Shown here: in pieces, positions 44,465 to 53,800 of the stretch
How the letters are laid out: each line of letters opens with the position of its first letter
Numbering within the stretch: the first letter of the stretch is position 1
Assembly: GCA_017355425.1 (NCBI GenBank)
Contig: CP070233.1
Location: 908,501-972,500 of the forward strand
Direction: 5' to 3'
Source: Dolichospermum sp. DET69
GTDB taxonomy: Bacteria > Cyanobacteriota > Cyanobacteriia > Cyanobacteriales > Nostocaceae
DNA length: 64,000 nt
Made by a program: the position numbers and the translations under genes
Notes under the pieces: generated by a model
What the model saw: only the letters and a program-made list of their open reading frames with translations
What the model was told of the DNA's origin: nothing
The model's database searches: none

Positions 44465-45703
44465 ATGTCAGAAGTTCTTTTAGATTCTCTATATAATTGC
44501 TTGTTAAGAAAAGTAAGAAATATGAAAATACAGAGTTTTAAATTCAGTAACAATAAGCAAAATTGGCATATTGAGGAAGTTAAATTTGAGAATCTAAATT
44601 TACTTGTCGGTGGTTCTGGCGTTGGAAAGACAAGAATTTTAAAGGCACTTGACTTAATTTGTGATGTTGCAAAAGGTAGAAATCGCAATTTAGATGATTT
44701 GGAATGGAGTATTAATTTCTCTCATTTAGGACAAAATTATAGGTGGGAGTTAAAAAGTTCCTCACTCAAAGACGAAGAAATTATTCTAAATGTAAATGAG
44801 TCAGAACAGACCGAGATTGTTTATGAAAAATTAGTTCGATATGATGATGATTATGAACTGGAGATAGTTCTCCGCAATGATTCAGATTCAAAATTCAATA
44901 ACAAAGATTTGCCTAAATTTAAAAGAACTGAAAGTGCAATTACTCTTCTTTCAGAAGAAGATTTGATTATTCCAGTAGTTGAAGCATTTGGGCGATTAAT
45001 ATTTAACTTTGAAACTGCTCAGAGCCAGAAATATATATTTACAGTTGACGCTGATCATAGACTTACTACAGTGTTTAATAAACTGGAAGAACTTTATAAT
45101 AAAAATATTTTAAAGCGTTTCAATAAAAAACTTTTTGTACAATATTATACTGGTACTCCATCAGTTATAAAGGCTTTTTATTTGCAGAAATTTTTTCCTG
45201 AAATTTTTAATGAAATTAAAGAGCTTTACATTGATGTTTTTCCAGAAGTGAAAGATGTGAGAGTTAGTAGAGAGAGAAATCCAGATGTTGATTTTTTGCT
45301 AGTCTTTGAAATTCAAGAGAATGGTTTAGAAAACTGGATTCCTCAACAGCAAATTTCATCGGGGATGTTTCGTACTTTAATTTTTTTGGTTGAAGTAACT
45401 GCTGCTCCTGAAGAATCCGTGATTTTAATTGATGAATTTGAGAACAGTTTAGGAATTAACTGTATGTCTGAACTAACAGACTTTATCCTTGATAAATCCC
45501 CAGATGTACAGTTTATACTTACTAGCCATCATCCATATATTATCAATAATATTCCTTGGGAAACTTGGCAGATAGTGAGTAAATATGGAAACAAAGTCAG
45601 AGTTAGAAAATCTTTAAATATTCCAGAACTTAACACAGCTTCTAGTTTGGATAAGTTTACTCAATTAGTTAATTTACTTGATAGTGAGGAAGTGTCTGAG
45701 TGA
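44465..45703 (+). CDS. AAA/ABC-type ATPase of a two-gene defence-like module
   Basis: 412 residues. Walker A GGSGVGKT at residues 49-56 follows FENLNLLV, as in OLD/RecF-like ATPases. The middle region is helical. Then come QQQISSGMFRTLIFLVEVTA (signature-like), Walker B VILIDEFENSLG and the switch FILTSHHPYIINN. The stop overlaps the next start (GTGA), so it is translationally coupled to the TOPRIM-like gene. ATPase plus TOPRIM-type nuclease pairs include anti-phage systems such as PARIS and OLD-like systems; this pair is not obviously one of the named types. GGAAG precedes ATG 44465; ATG 44522 (MKIQSFKFSN) is the family-like alternative start. Confidence 0.8.
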   Translation: MSEVLLDSLYNCLLRKVRNMKIQSFKFSNNKQNWHIEEVKFENLNLLVGGSGVGKTRILKALDLICDVAKGRNRNLDDLEWSINFSHLGQNYRWELKSSSLKDEEIILNVNESEQTEIVYEKLVRYDDDYELEIVLRNDSDSKFNNKDLPKFKRTESAITLLSEEDLIIPVVEAFGRLIFNFETAQSQKYIFTVDADHRLTTVFNKLEELYNKNILKRFNKKLFVQYYTGTPSVIKAFYLQKFFPEIFNEIKELYIDVFPEVKDVRVSRERNPDVDFLLVFEIQENGLENWIPQQQISSGMFRTLIFLVEVTAAPEESVILIDEFENSLGINCMSELTDFILDKSPDVQFILTSHHPYIINNIPWETWQIVSKYGNKVRVRKSLNIPELNTASSLDKFTQLVNLLDSEEVSE

Positions 45704-46431
45704 ATCTTTTATTTTTAGTAGAGGGGGGAAAGACTGAACCAAAGGTATATAAAGCATGGTTAAAACATTTATTTCCTAGCTTAACTTTTGTTGTCCGTCC
45801 TGAAGATATGATAATCAATACTTGTCGTATTATCGCAGGTGACGGTTATCCAAATATGGTTAGTAAACCTAAGCAATATCCAGGAGTTTCTCGACTTGAG
45901 GCTTGTCTAATGGATATAGAAAAATTTGGCAATGTAAATCATTTTTTTATATGTATTGACTCAGAGGAAAATTCTTATATTGATCGTTTTAATGAAGTTA
46001 AAAATAAACTTGATGTTTTAAAATCAGGCTACAATATAGATAGTTCAAAAACAGAAATTCATTTAATAATTCAGCATTGCTGTTTTGAAACATGGGCATT
46101 AGGTAATGCCGAAATTCCTCACGAATATAGTTCAATTGTAAGTTCTCCAGTTTTATCGGCGTTTCAGGCATATTACGATATTTTGGTAAATGATCCTGAA
46201 GAAATGTCCTCCTTTCCACCTGGACATATTTTTAGAACAAAAGCGAAATTTCATGAACGTTATCTAAAAGAATATCTCCAACAATTTGGTTTGTCCTACA
46301 GTAAAAAAGATCCAAAGGTTGTAGAGGGTAAAAAGTATCTAGATGCGTTAAAAAAGCGATGCGAATCAATGAATCATTTATCTAGCTTGAAATTATTGTT
46401 AGATATATGGGATCGCATAGAAACTTTGTAA
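45700..46431 (+). CDS. TOPRIM/DUF4276-like putative nuclease partner
   Basis: 243 residues beginning at GTG 45700. The first strand-loop LLFLVEGGKTEPKVYKAWL carries the TOPRIM-type glutamate. FFICIDSEENSYIDRF supplies a D-x-E-like acidic motif, and IIQHCCFETWALGNAEIP resembles the C-terminal E-W-L/A-L segment of DUF4276/RloB proteins. It is coupled to the ATPase by 4-bp overlap. It is likely the effector nuclease of an ATPase-controlled abortive infection system (inference). Confidence 0.75.
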   Translation: MNLLFLVEGGKTEPKVYKAWLKHLFPSLTFVVRPEDMIINTCRIIAGDGYPNMVSKPKQYPGVSRLEACLMDIEKFGNVNHFFICIDSEENSYIDRFNEVKNKLDVLKSGYNIDSSKTEIHLIIQHCCFETWALGNAEIPHEYSSIVSSPVLSAFQAYYDILVNDPEEMSSFPPGHIFRTKAKFHERYLKEYLQQFGLSYSKKDPKVVEGKKYLDALKKRCESMNHLSSLKLLLDIWDRIETL

Positions 46432-46520
46432 GCAGTAGCAAAATTTAGGTACATGAAGATGAATCTCCCATTGATTACTGCGCTCAAAAACACAATGAGA
46501 GAATACCTGTTTGAATTAAA

Positions 46521-46871
46521 TCAAAAACCCACAGCTTGATCAAAGCGAATTTGTTCCAAACTGCGATCGCCATAAACCCCCTCAATTTGCTGACGACAGC
46601 AATCAATAGCAAAATCGTTTACGTCCTCCGCTTCAATTCCATACATCTCCTCAAAAGTCTCTGTTTCCACACGACAGAAACGGGGACGGGTAGAGTAAAT
46701 TTTACATTCCCGCGTGGTTTGGTCATAATTCACACACCATCCCCCCTCGCCTACCATACTGAGATAGAGTTCTAATTCAGGTGGTGAAAGATACTCTTCT
46801 AAATCGGGACGATCTGCTGGTGTCAGGTTACAGCACGCCCCACAATTAGAGATACATTGCCAAGTAGCCAT
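46521..46871 (-). CDS. YkgJ family cysteine-cluster protein
   Basis: 116 residues of the UPF0153/YkgJ family, probably binding a metal or iron-sulfur cluster. Cysteines: CISNCGACC near the N-terminus, GGWCVNY, RECKIYSTRPRFCRVE, and CCRQQ near the C-terminus. It ends DRSLEQIRFDQAVGF. Its 3' end exists a second time at 44237-44284, on the other side of the two-gene ATPase/TOPRIM module. Confidence 0.9.
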   Translation of the reverse strand: MATWQCISNCGACCNLTPADRPDLEEYLSPPELELYLSMVGEGGWCVNYDQTTRECKIYSTRPRFCRVETETFEEMYGIEAEDVNDFAIDCCRQQIEGVYGDRSLEQIRFDQAVGF

Positions 46872-47038
46872 ATTTTTTACCCTCTAGTCTTTCTGCTATT
46901 CTACTTTTTTATGACTTTTTCTATAATTTTGTGAACTAAATTAAATTTTAGATCCCCCGAACAGATATGATAAGTTGCAGGTTTTGCCATTGAATTATTA
47001 AATCTTTATTAAACCATTAAAATCATTAGGAGGAAAAA

Positions 47039-47158
47039 ATGGACATTTTAGCTAACATCAATTGGGAAGTTGTCTTACAGTTGACTTGTGTGGGACTAAT
47101 TGTGGTTTCAGGCCCTATAGTAATCTTCGTTCTAGCATTTCGCAACGGCAACCTGTAA
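47039..47158 (+). CDS. psb30: Photosystem II reaction center protein Psb30 (Ycf12)
   Basis: 39 residues, single membrane helix: MDILANINWEVVLQLTCVGL then IVVSGPIVIFVLAFRNGNL. This is the small thylakoid subunit Psb30/Ycf12 of photosystem II, near PsbJ and PsbK. A strong ribosome-binding site AGGAGG lies 5 bases before the ATG. Single gene with a hairpin terminator downstream. Too short for a 60-residue cut-off. Confidence 0.95.
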   Translation: MDILANINWEVVLQLTCVGLIVVSGPIVIFVLAFRNGNL

Positions 47159-47208
47159 ATTGGGTAGTAGTAGTGGGCGAATATAATTCACACCTACACA
47201 GGCAAAAC

Positions 47209-47256
47209 CCACCTGCGTGGGTTAAAATTTATACTAGTCCACGCAGGTGGACTTTG
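47209..47256 (+). terminator. Hairpin terminator after psb30
   Basis: CCACCTGCGTGG and CCACGCAGGTGG form a perfect 12-bp GC-rich stem with an 18-base loop, followed by ACTTTGTTTG. About 50 bp after psb30 and 40 bp before the recJ stop, so it may serve both convergent genes. Confidence 0.75.
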
Positions 47257-47289
47257 TTTGTGTAGTAGTGACTTCTAGTCGCCCTGTAT

Positions 47290-49323
47290 CTAACTTGATA
47301 AGGCTTGAATTGCAGTTTGCACAATTCCCTCATATATGGGTTGAGATAAGTTTATCTGTTCAGCATTTTCACGGTTGAAACCTAACAGACCAAATTTATC
47401 TTCTGGCCGCATCACTAAAACTTTACCTTCAGAATTTTTAACTCTTAATTCCGTACTGACACCATTTTCATAGATTCCGCAAGTATATTGACGCTGTTTG
47501 TATTCAAAACTAGCGCGTGGTGTCTTTAATGAATTACTGAAAAGTTCAATAACGTGATTTGGTAATTTTGCACCGACTAACTCCATTTCAATGGTAGTTT
47601 TGCCATTAAAGTTATTTTCCCGCAATTTATACGCAATATCTAATCTTGATGGTAAGGGAAAATAATCACCCCAACGCCATGCTATCCCTTTAATTTCCTG
47701 ACGCTGATTGTCTATAGTTTGGGATACAGTTAATTTAATGTGACCTTTACCAACAATTTTCTGTTCAATCACTTGAATATTAGGAGTCCAAAAAATGGGA
47801 TCTGAATTATCAATACCGCAGGGGTGAAGAATATTTAACTGTTGGAAAAGATCCTGATTAATGTCATGAATATTAATTTGAGTATCAATTTTTAAAAGAG
47901 GTTTAAGGTGTTGCAGTTCTAAACACTGATTTGCAAATTCAGATAACCGCAACCGCAACGCTGGTAAGTTTTTTGATGGGAAAGAGAATCCCCCCGCAGC
48001 TTTGTGTCCTCCAAATTTACCTAATAAATCCCGACAAGCATCTAAAGCCGCAAATATATTAAATTCAGGAATTCCCCGCGCTGAACCCCGAATTATCGTT
48101 TCGTCTTCATAAGTACCAATAAAAACAGGCACACCGTAACGTTCTAATAAACGGGAAGCAACAATACCAATTACACCATGATGCCAATTATCTTTGATAA
48201 CAACTAATACCCGGTCTTTTTGTAAAGAATTTACATATAAATCTTCAACAAGATCAATTGCTTCTTTTTCAATTTCCTCACACATTTGTTGACGTTGAGT
48301 ATTAGTTTGTTCGCATTGGATAGCTTTAGCCAAAGCAATGCTAAAATCATCAGTTGTGAGCAAATCTATCACAATTTGTGGATCACCAATTCTACCTATG
48401 GCATTAATTCGCGGTCCTAAGCGAAAACCAATATCTTCCGGTTTTAAAGATTTGGAACTTTGAGTTTTTTCTCCTTCACTAGCTTGAACTCCAGCAATTT
48501 GAATTAATGCTTGAACACCTGGTAAAGTAGATTTTGGTAATATATTTAAACCCCGTTTTACCCACCGACGATTCACACCAGTTAAAGGTGCTAAATCGGC
48601 AATAGTTCCTAAAGTAAATAAAGCTAACAGCGGCTGAACTAAACCTTTAAGTTCCCCTAACTGTTGTGCTAAACAAACCGCTAAGATATAAGCCACACCC
48701 ACACCAGCTACACCCCGATAGGGAGAAGATTCAGCTATTAGTTTGGGGTTGAGAATTGCGTTAGCTGGGGGTAATATTTGGGGAATATCATGATGATCTG
48801 TGATGATAACTTTTAAACCCAATTCTCTAGCTTTGGTAATTGGTTCAACAGCAGAAATTCCGTTATCTACAGTGAGAATCAGTTTCACCCCTTCATTGTG
48901 AAATTCTTCAACAATGCGGTTATTGATGCCATAACCATCGTGCATTCGACTAGGAATAGCATAATCAACATCAGCACCTAAAGCGCGAAGACTGCGAAGT
49001 AGTAATGCGGTGCTAGTCATACCATCTGCATCATAATCTCCACAGATAGCAATTTTATCTTTATTAGCGATCGCAATTTCTAATAATTCCACACTAGCAG
49101 CTAAATCAGGAAATTCTTCTAGGGGAGAAGGTAAATTCAGAGATTCAGGATCTAAAAATATCTTGGCATCTTCTGGGGTTTTCATGCCCCGATTAATTAA
49201 CAATTGGCTGATAATGGGGGAAATCTTGATTAAATTTGCTAATGTTAAACAGGCATCTGGATTTGTTGCTGCAATTTGCCAACGTTGATTGGGTAAGCGT
49301 CTAATAGATTGGTGATTGGTCAT
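47290..49323 (-). CDS. recJ: Single-stranded-DNA-specific exonuclease RecJ
   Basis: 5'-3' single-strand exonuclease of recombination and mismatch repair. 677 residues. DHH motifs: IAICGDYDADGMTSTALLLR, ILTVDNGISAVEP, VIITDHHDIPQILPPANAIL. DHHA1 domain: WHHGVIGIVASRLLERYG and GKFGGHKAAGGFS. The OB domain follows, with a C-terminal extension common in cyanobacteria. Complete. Confidence 0.95.
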   Translation of the reverse strand: MTNHQSIRRLPNQRWQIAATNPDACLTLANLIKISPIISQLLINRGMKTPEDAKIFLDPESLNLPSPLEEFPDLAASVELLEIAIANKDKIAICGDYDADGMTSTALLLRSLRALGADVDYAIPSRMHDGYGINNRIVEEFHNEGVKLILTVDNGISAVEPITKARELGLKVIITDHHDIPQILPPANAILNPKLIAESSPYRGVAGVGVAYILAVCLAQQLGELKGLVQPLLALFTLGTIADLAPLTGVNRRWVKRGLNILPKSTLPGVQALIQIAGVQASEGEKTQSSKSLKPEDIGFRLGPRINAIGRIGDPQIVIDLLTTDDFSIALAKAIQCEQTNTQRQQMCEEIEKEAIDLVEDLYVNSLQKDRVLVVIKDNWHHGVIGIVASRLLERYGVPVFIGTYEDETIIRGSARGIPEFNIFAALDACRDLLGKFGGHKAAGGFSFPSKNLPALRLRLSEFANQCLELQHLKPLLKIDTQINIHDINQDLFQQLNILHPCGIDNSDPIFWTPNIQVIEQKIVGKGHIKLTVSQTIDNQRQEIKGIAWRWGDYFPLPSRLDIAYKLRENNFNGKTTIEMELVGAKLPNHVIELFSNSLKTPRASFEYKQRQYTCGIYENGVSTELRVKNSEGKVLVMRPEDKFGLLGFNRENAEQINLSQPIYEGIVQTAIQALSS

Positions 49324-49404
49324 TGCTAATTTCCTGCTTTTTCCTTCTTTCTACTTTCAAAAATCAAATATGATTCCTATATTTATAATACTTAATTAAG
49401 TATT

Positions 49405-49485
49405 GGTAGGGTGCGTTAGGCATAGCCGTAACGCACATTAAGTTCGATTAATGGTGCGTTAGTGCCAGCGTAACGCACCCTACGT
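49405..49485. repeat. Imperfect long palindrome GGTAGGGTGCGTTA ... TAACGCACCCTAC
   Basis: Outer arms GTAGGGTGCGTTA and TAACGCACCCTAC, with inner GTAACGCAC and GTGCGTTA in the middle. It is upstream of recJ and the secreted protein gene. The GTGCGTTA half-site recurs at about 19607-19625 and 20393. Confidence 0.75.
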
Positions 49486-49587
49486 TCTACTATATAATAT
49501 TTTGTTAACAATTCTTACTAAAAAATAGATAGTATTTTCATGTAGAATCAGCTTTGGTATAAATTTCAAACTACCAAGTGATTAACC

Positions 49588-50475
49588 ATGAAGAATTGGC
49601 AGCATAAACTATTTTTAGGCTTACTTTGTTGTGCTTTTTTAGTTTTTGGATGGCAAAATAGGGTATTAGCTGAAGGAATAATTGGTCATAATGACCCCAT
49701 AGCAAAAACCCAATTAGCACAATTGGATGTAACTCCAAACGTCTATGATTATCTTTTGCAATATCAACCCGAAGTTTATAATTCTCTGACAAAGACATTA
49801 GCAGATAGTATTGAAGATGCTAAACAACCACTTGCAGATGAAGTTGTTAATAATCTTCAGGCTTTATCTCCAAATAATCCACAAGTTAAATTGAGAGAAA
49901 ATAATGGCAAAATAGAATATTTGATGTCAACTTGGAAATATACAAGTAATCCAAGTGCAGATTGGCCAATAGGTGCAAAAAAACTTTTACCTTATCAAAC
50001 TTGGTTTACAGCAGTTCCACAAGTTCAACAATTTTGTCAGAAATATCAAGCTGTTGATGCTAATATTCCTGATAATGTTGAACTATCTTTGCGGTTACAA
50101 CAGTATTTGGGTTTAATACTAAACAAGTATTCTACTAAAACCCATTTTGTCGAAATGTGGGTAAAAGCAGAGGATTTAATGCGACCATGTATTGATGGAG
50201 AAATTAACGATTCTAGTTGTAATCTTTTACCTATTCCTGTTCCTGATAGTAGTCCTGTGGTCAAGGCAATATACACCAATTCCTACACCAATGCTAAAAA
50301 GGAATATTATCCTTGGTCTGGTTTAGGCTATACCTATGATTGGGGAAATCCTCAAAGACCTCATGTCGGACCGAGTGAGTTTATTATTAACCCGACTCCA
50401 GAAAAGCCTGTAGAAGTGGAAGTTGTTTCGGTGACACCGACGCAAGAATACTGTAAGAATCAGGTTGTCCAGTAA
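49588..50475 (+). CDS. Secreted hypothetical protein (295 aa)
   Basis: Signal peptide at residues 1-29 (LFLGLLCCAFLVFGW core, VLAEG cleavage region). The mature part contains VTPNVYDYLLQYQPEVYNSL, several cysteines (QFCQKY, MRPCIDG, SSCNLL, EYCKNQ) that could pair in the periplasm, and LGYTYDWGNPQRPHVGPSEF. No known family recognised. No operon partner. Confidence 0.7.
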   Translation: MKNWQHKLFLGLLCCAFLVFGWQNRVLAEGIIGHNDPIAKTQLAQLDVTPNVYDYLLQYQPEVYNSLTKTLADSIEDAKQPLADEVVNNLQALSPNNPQVKLRENNGKIEYLMSTWKYTSNPSADWPIGAKKLLPYQTWFTAVPQVQQFCQKYQAVDANIPDNVELSLRLQQYLGLILNKYSTKTHFVEMWVKAEDLMRPCIDGEINDSSCNLLPIPVPDSSPVVKAIYTNSYTNAKKEYYPWSGLGYTYDWGNPQRPHVGPSEFIINPTPEKPVEVEVVSVTPTQEYCKNQVVQ

Positions 50476-50520
50476 GGTTTTTTTGTTAATAGCAAATATG
50501 TCTTTTGTAGGTTGGGTTAA

Positions 50521-50707
50521 GAGGTTGTTTGATAGCGAAGCGTGGCGTTAGCCATAAAGTATTAGATGAAACCAGTAATTTCCAAGAACCTAACCCCCCT
50601 ACCCCCCTTCCCTACAAGGGAATGGGGATTTTAAAGCCTCTCTCCTTATAGGGGAGAGGTTTACAAGAGGGGTTAATTTATACCTTGAAAACTTTTAAAA
50701 CACCCTC
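50521..50707. mobile_element. 187-bp MITE-like element, copy 2
   Basis: Left end GAGGTTGTTTGATAG, right end AACTTTTAAAACACCCTC, flanked on both sides by TAA. The interior matches copy 1 (39195-39358), from AGTATTAGATGAAACC through CCTAACCCCCCTACC to TTTACAAGAGGGGTT. Copy 2 carries an extra ~23 bp (CGAAGCGTGGCGTTAGCC region) near its left end, itself a dispersed repeat. Confidence 0.8.
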
Positions 50708-50800
50708 TAAGCGACAGCGTAATCCGAAAAAAGGATTTATAATTTTGGTTAACATGAGCGTCAACCCAACCTACGAAATTAGTGTATTGACATATAAAAC

Positions 50801-53800
50801 TCACTTTTCCAAGATATTTAATGTAGAATCTGCACTACGTCCGAACTCTTCCGGTGCATATTGTAGATGTACTTCTGCACCTGGCCAAATGAATGTTCCT
50901 GGAGTCACAGAACGGACTAAATAATGTAAACTATAAACTCCCGCTTCGAGATGATTTGCATAGGAAATAATCCGATCTTTATGGATAGTTTTATATCCTA
51001 ATTGCCAATTATCGGCTTTTGCTTGTAATGCTGGTGTTGCAGTTTGAAAACTATCATCTACAGCTTCAAAACCTGCGGGTAAGGGGTCTTTAATGACTAC
51101 ATGATCTACAGGATGATCTGTAATTACTTCTAAACCAATATCAAAAACTTGTCCAGGTTGTAAAGTCAATGGTTTATCTAAAGCATACATTCCAGTTTTT
51201 TGGATAACTTTCTCTTCATTAACTTTGCTAATTTCTCGTGTTACTCGTAAACCGTTGAATCTTCCTGGTTGATTTCCTTGCAAACGATATTTGTAAGCAA
51301 CTAAATAATGTAATCTGTCTCTTCCAGATTTTTGTAAGAATAAATTATGATTACCTTGAGGTAATTTATTCATCGGTATATTTATTTGAAAACTGGGATT
51401 TTGATAATCATTAAAACGAGTTTCTCCTAATTTATTATTATCTAGCTTGACTGTAGCTAGAAAATTAGGTGGTGTGGGTTGGATTTGGCTATATTCAACC
51501 AATGCTGTGAGGGCTTGGGCGTTATTATAACTAGATTCCCATGTGCCATTTTTGCGAAGATTGAGAAGACTTTGCAGTAATTTATCAATGATTTCTGGGT
51601 TAGTTTTTTGGTCAATAAATAACCGTAAAGCTAGAGCCTGATTGCTAGTATTGGAACTCATCCAACTCCAACTTTTTGGTAAGCTTACAACTGCATTACG
51701 TCCGGTTTCATAAATATTCTTTTGCAACTGCACGCGCATGATTTGTGCCTCATTTCGCCATTCAGGAAACTGATATAAATATCTGGCTAATTTGATTTGA
51801 GTAACGAGATCAAAATCATTGCGTTGTTGATAAATATCTGATAGAAAACTATTGCGTTTATCTCCTAATTGTGCTAAGGACATTAAAGCATTTAGTTGCA
51901 GTTGAGATTTGCAGAGTTTTTGTTTACAAAAGTCGTATTGTCCAGGGTTCGCAAGCACATTTTGTAAATAAGTTTTCAGATTAGAGATGATTTTACTATC
52001 CACTAAACCAGGAAAACTTTGATTAGCTGTAACTAAAGATTCCACCGCGTCACTAGAAACCCAAGGATCTGATTTTTCTTGTCCGGGAAATGCTGCAAAA
52101 CCACCGTCTGCTATTTGCAGTTTTTGTAATTGTGCTATTGCTAGTTTTGCTTGTGCTTGAGGATTGAATTCTGCGAATGTCTGATTATATTTTTGGGTAA
52201 GAGTTTGCAGATTTGCAGCAATTAATAATTGACTTGCGGCTGGTTCTGCAAATGGTAAATCATGATCTTCTAAAACTTGTTTTACAGGGGCTTTAATTGC
52301 GGGAATTAAGGTACTCGCTAATTGAATATCTAAACCTCCGGCTTCACGGAAGGTATTTTTAGCAATATTCAGCGGAATTTTTACCTGTCTTTCACTCACA
52401 CCAGTTTCTACAACTTGTTCTGTAATTTCTAAAGGTTTGATTTCCAAAGGTACAGTAAACGCGTCAGCGATATTATTTAACTGTGTGGTAAATGTCATTT
52501 TTCCTTCTCCCACATTTCCCGCTACCATTGGGAAGCGATAAGCTTGGGTTGCTGACTCAGCTTTTGGTTGTAATGTTGTGATTTTAGGGTTATTTTCCGC
52601 GAAGTTAAGAGAACCGCTAACTTCACCATTAATACTGAGATTTCCGGTGTTTGTGGTGGTGTTAGTAACGGATAAACCTGCCAAAATGCGATCGCCTACT
52701 CTAGCAAATTGTGGCAGAATAGCATTAGTTATTAATGGCTTTGTCGTGATAAATGTCGCGTCACTATTACCAAACCGCAAATTTCCATCTGTAGCCACCA
52801 CCATTATCCGCCATGTTGTTAAATTATCGGGTAATTTAAAGGTGATTTTCGCCTTACCATTTTCATCACTAATTATAGAGCCATTGTAATAAGCTAAAGC
52901 TTGAAAATCTTCACGAATCCGAGTATTTGCTAAAGCATTTGATAAACCACCACCATAACCCCAACCCTTGGGTAAACTTGTCGGTAATGGTGCTAATCTA
53001 ACGTTAGCACGATTATCAATAAACCGAGTAGAAATGGGTTGTTCTGCATAAACAGTATCTACTAAATTTGGCGGACGATAACCAGTTAGTTGTAACACCG
53101 CTTCATTTACCACCATAACAGTAAATTGTCCTGTGGTGGGATTTCCTTGATCATCTTTTAATTCTAGTTCTACAGTTTCTTCCTTTCCCGGTTCTAAAGA
53201 TTTTTCAACTGGATTAACTTGTACTTTCAGATATTTATCTTCTGTATTAATTTTAAAACTTGCAAAACCAATTTTGGCTAAATTTTCTAAACTTCCTGGT
53301 TCGACTTGATTAAGTGGTTTACCTTGTCTGACTAATACTGCTTCTACTGCTGCATTAGGTAACATTTCTGGCGTAATTGTAAACTGAATTTGGGGCGCAC
53401 CACCTTTAATTTTGATCACTTTTTGATAGAGAGGTTTATCTTTAATGACTGCAAAATATAATTCTCCTTCTGGGTAGGGAGATTGAATTAAAGCTGTAGC
53501 GGTTTCCCCTGGTTTAAACTCTTTTTTATTTAATTTAACTTCTAACTTATCTTTTTCCTCTCCACCCCAAAATACTTGATTTTCTCCTGTTACCCACATT
53601 TGTAAATCTGTAGCTGTAATCTCATCTCTACTATCACTAAAATTCGCCCGAATCCGATATGAACCGGATACCCTAGGTTTCAAATTCACTATTTTAGGAC
53701 TATTCGCAGATGTAATTTCTGTTTGAGAAACTGTCTGATATTCAACTTGATTTTTGGGAGTTTTACTACCTTCAACAATTTTGGTGACACTACTATATTT

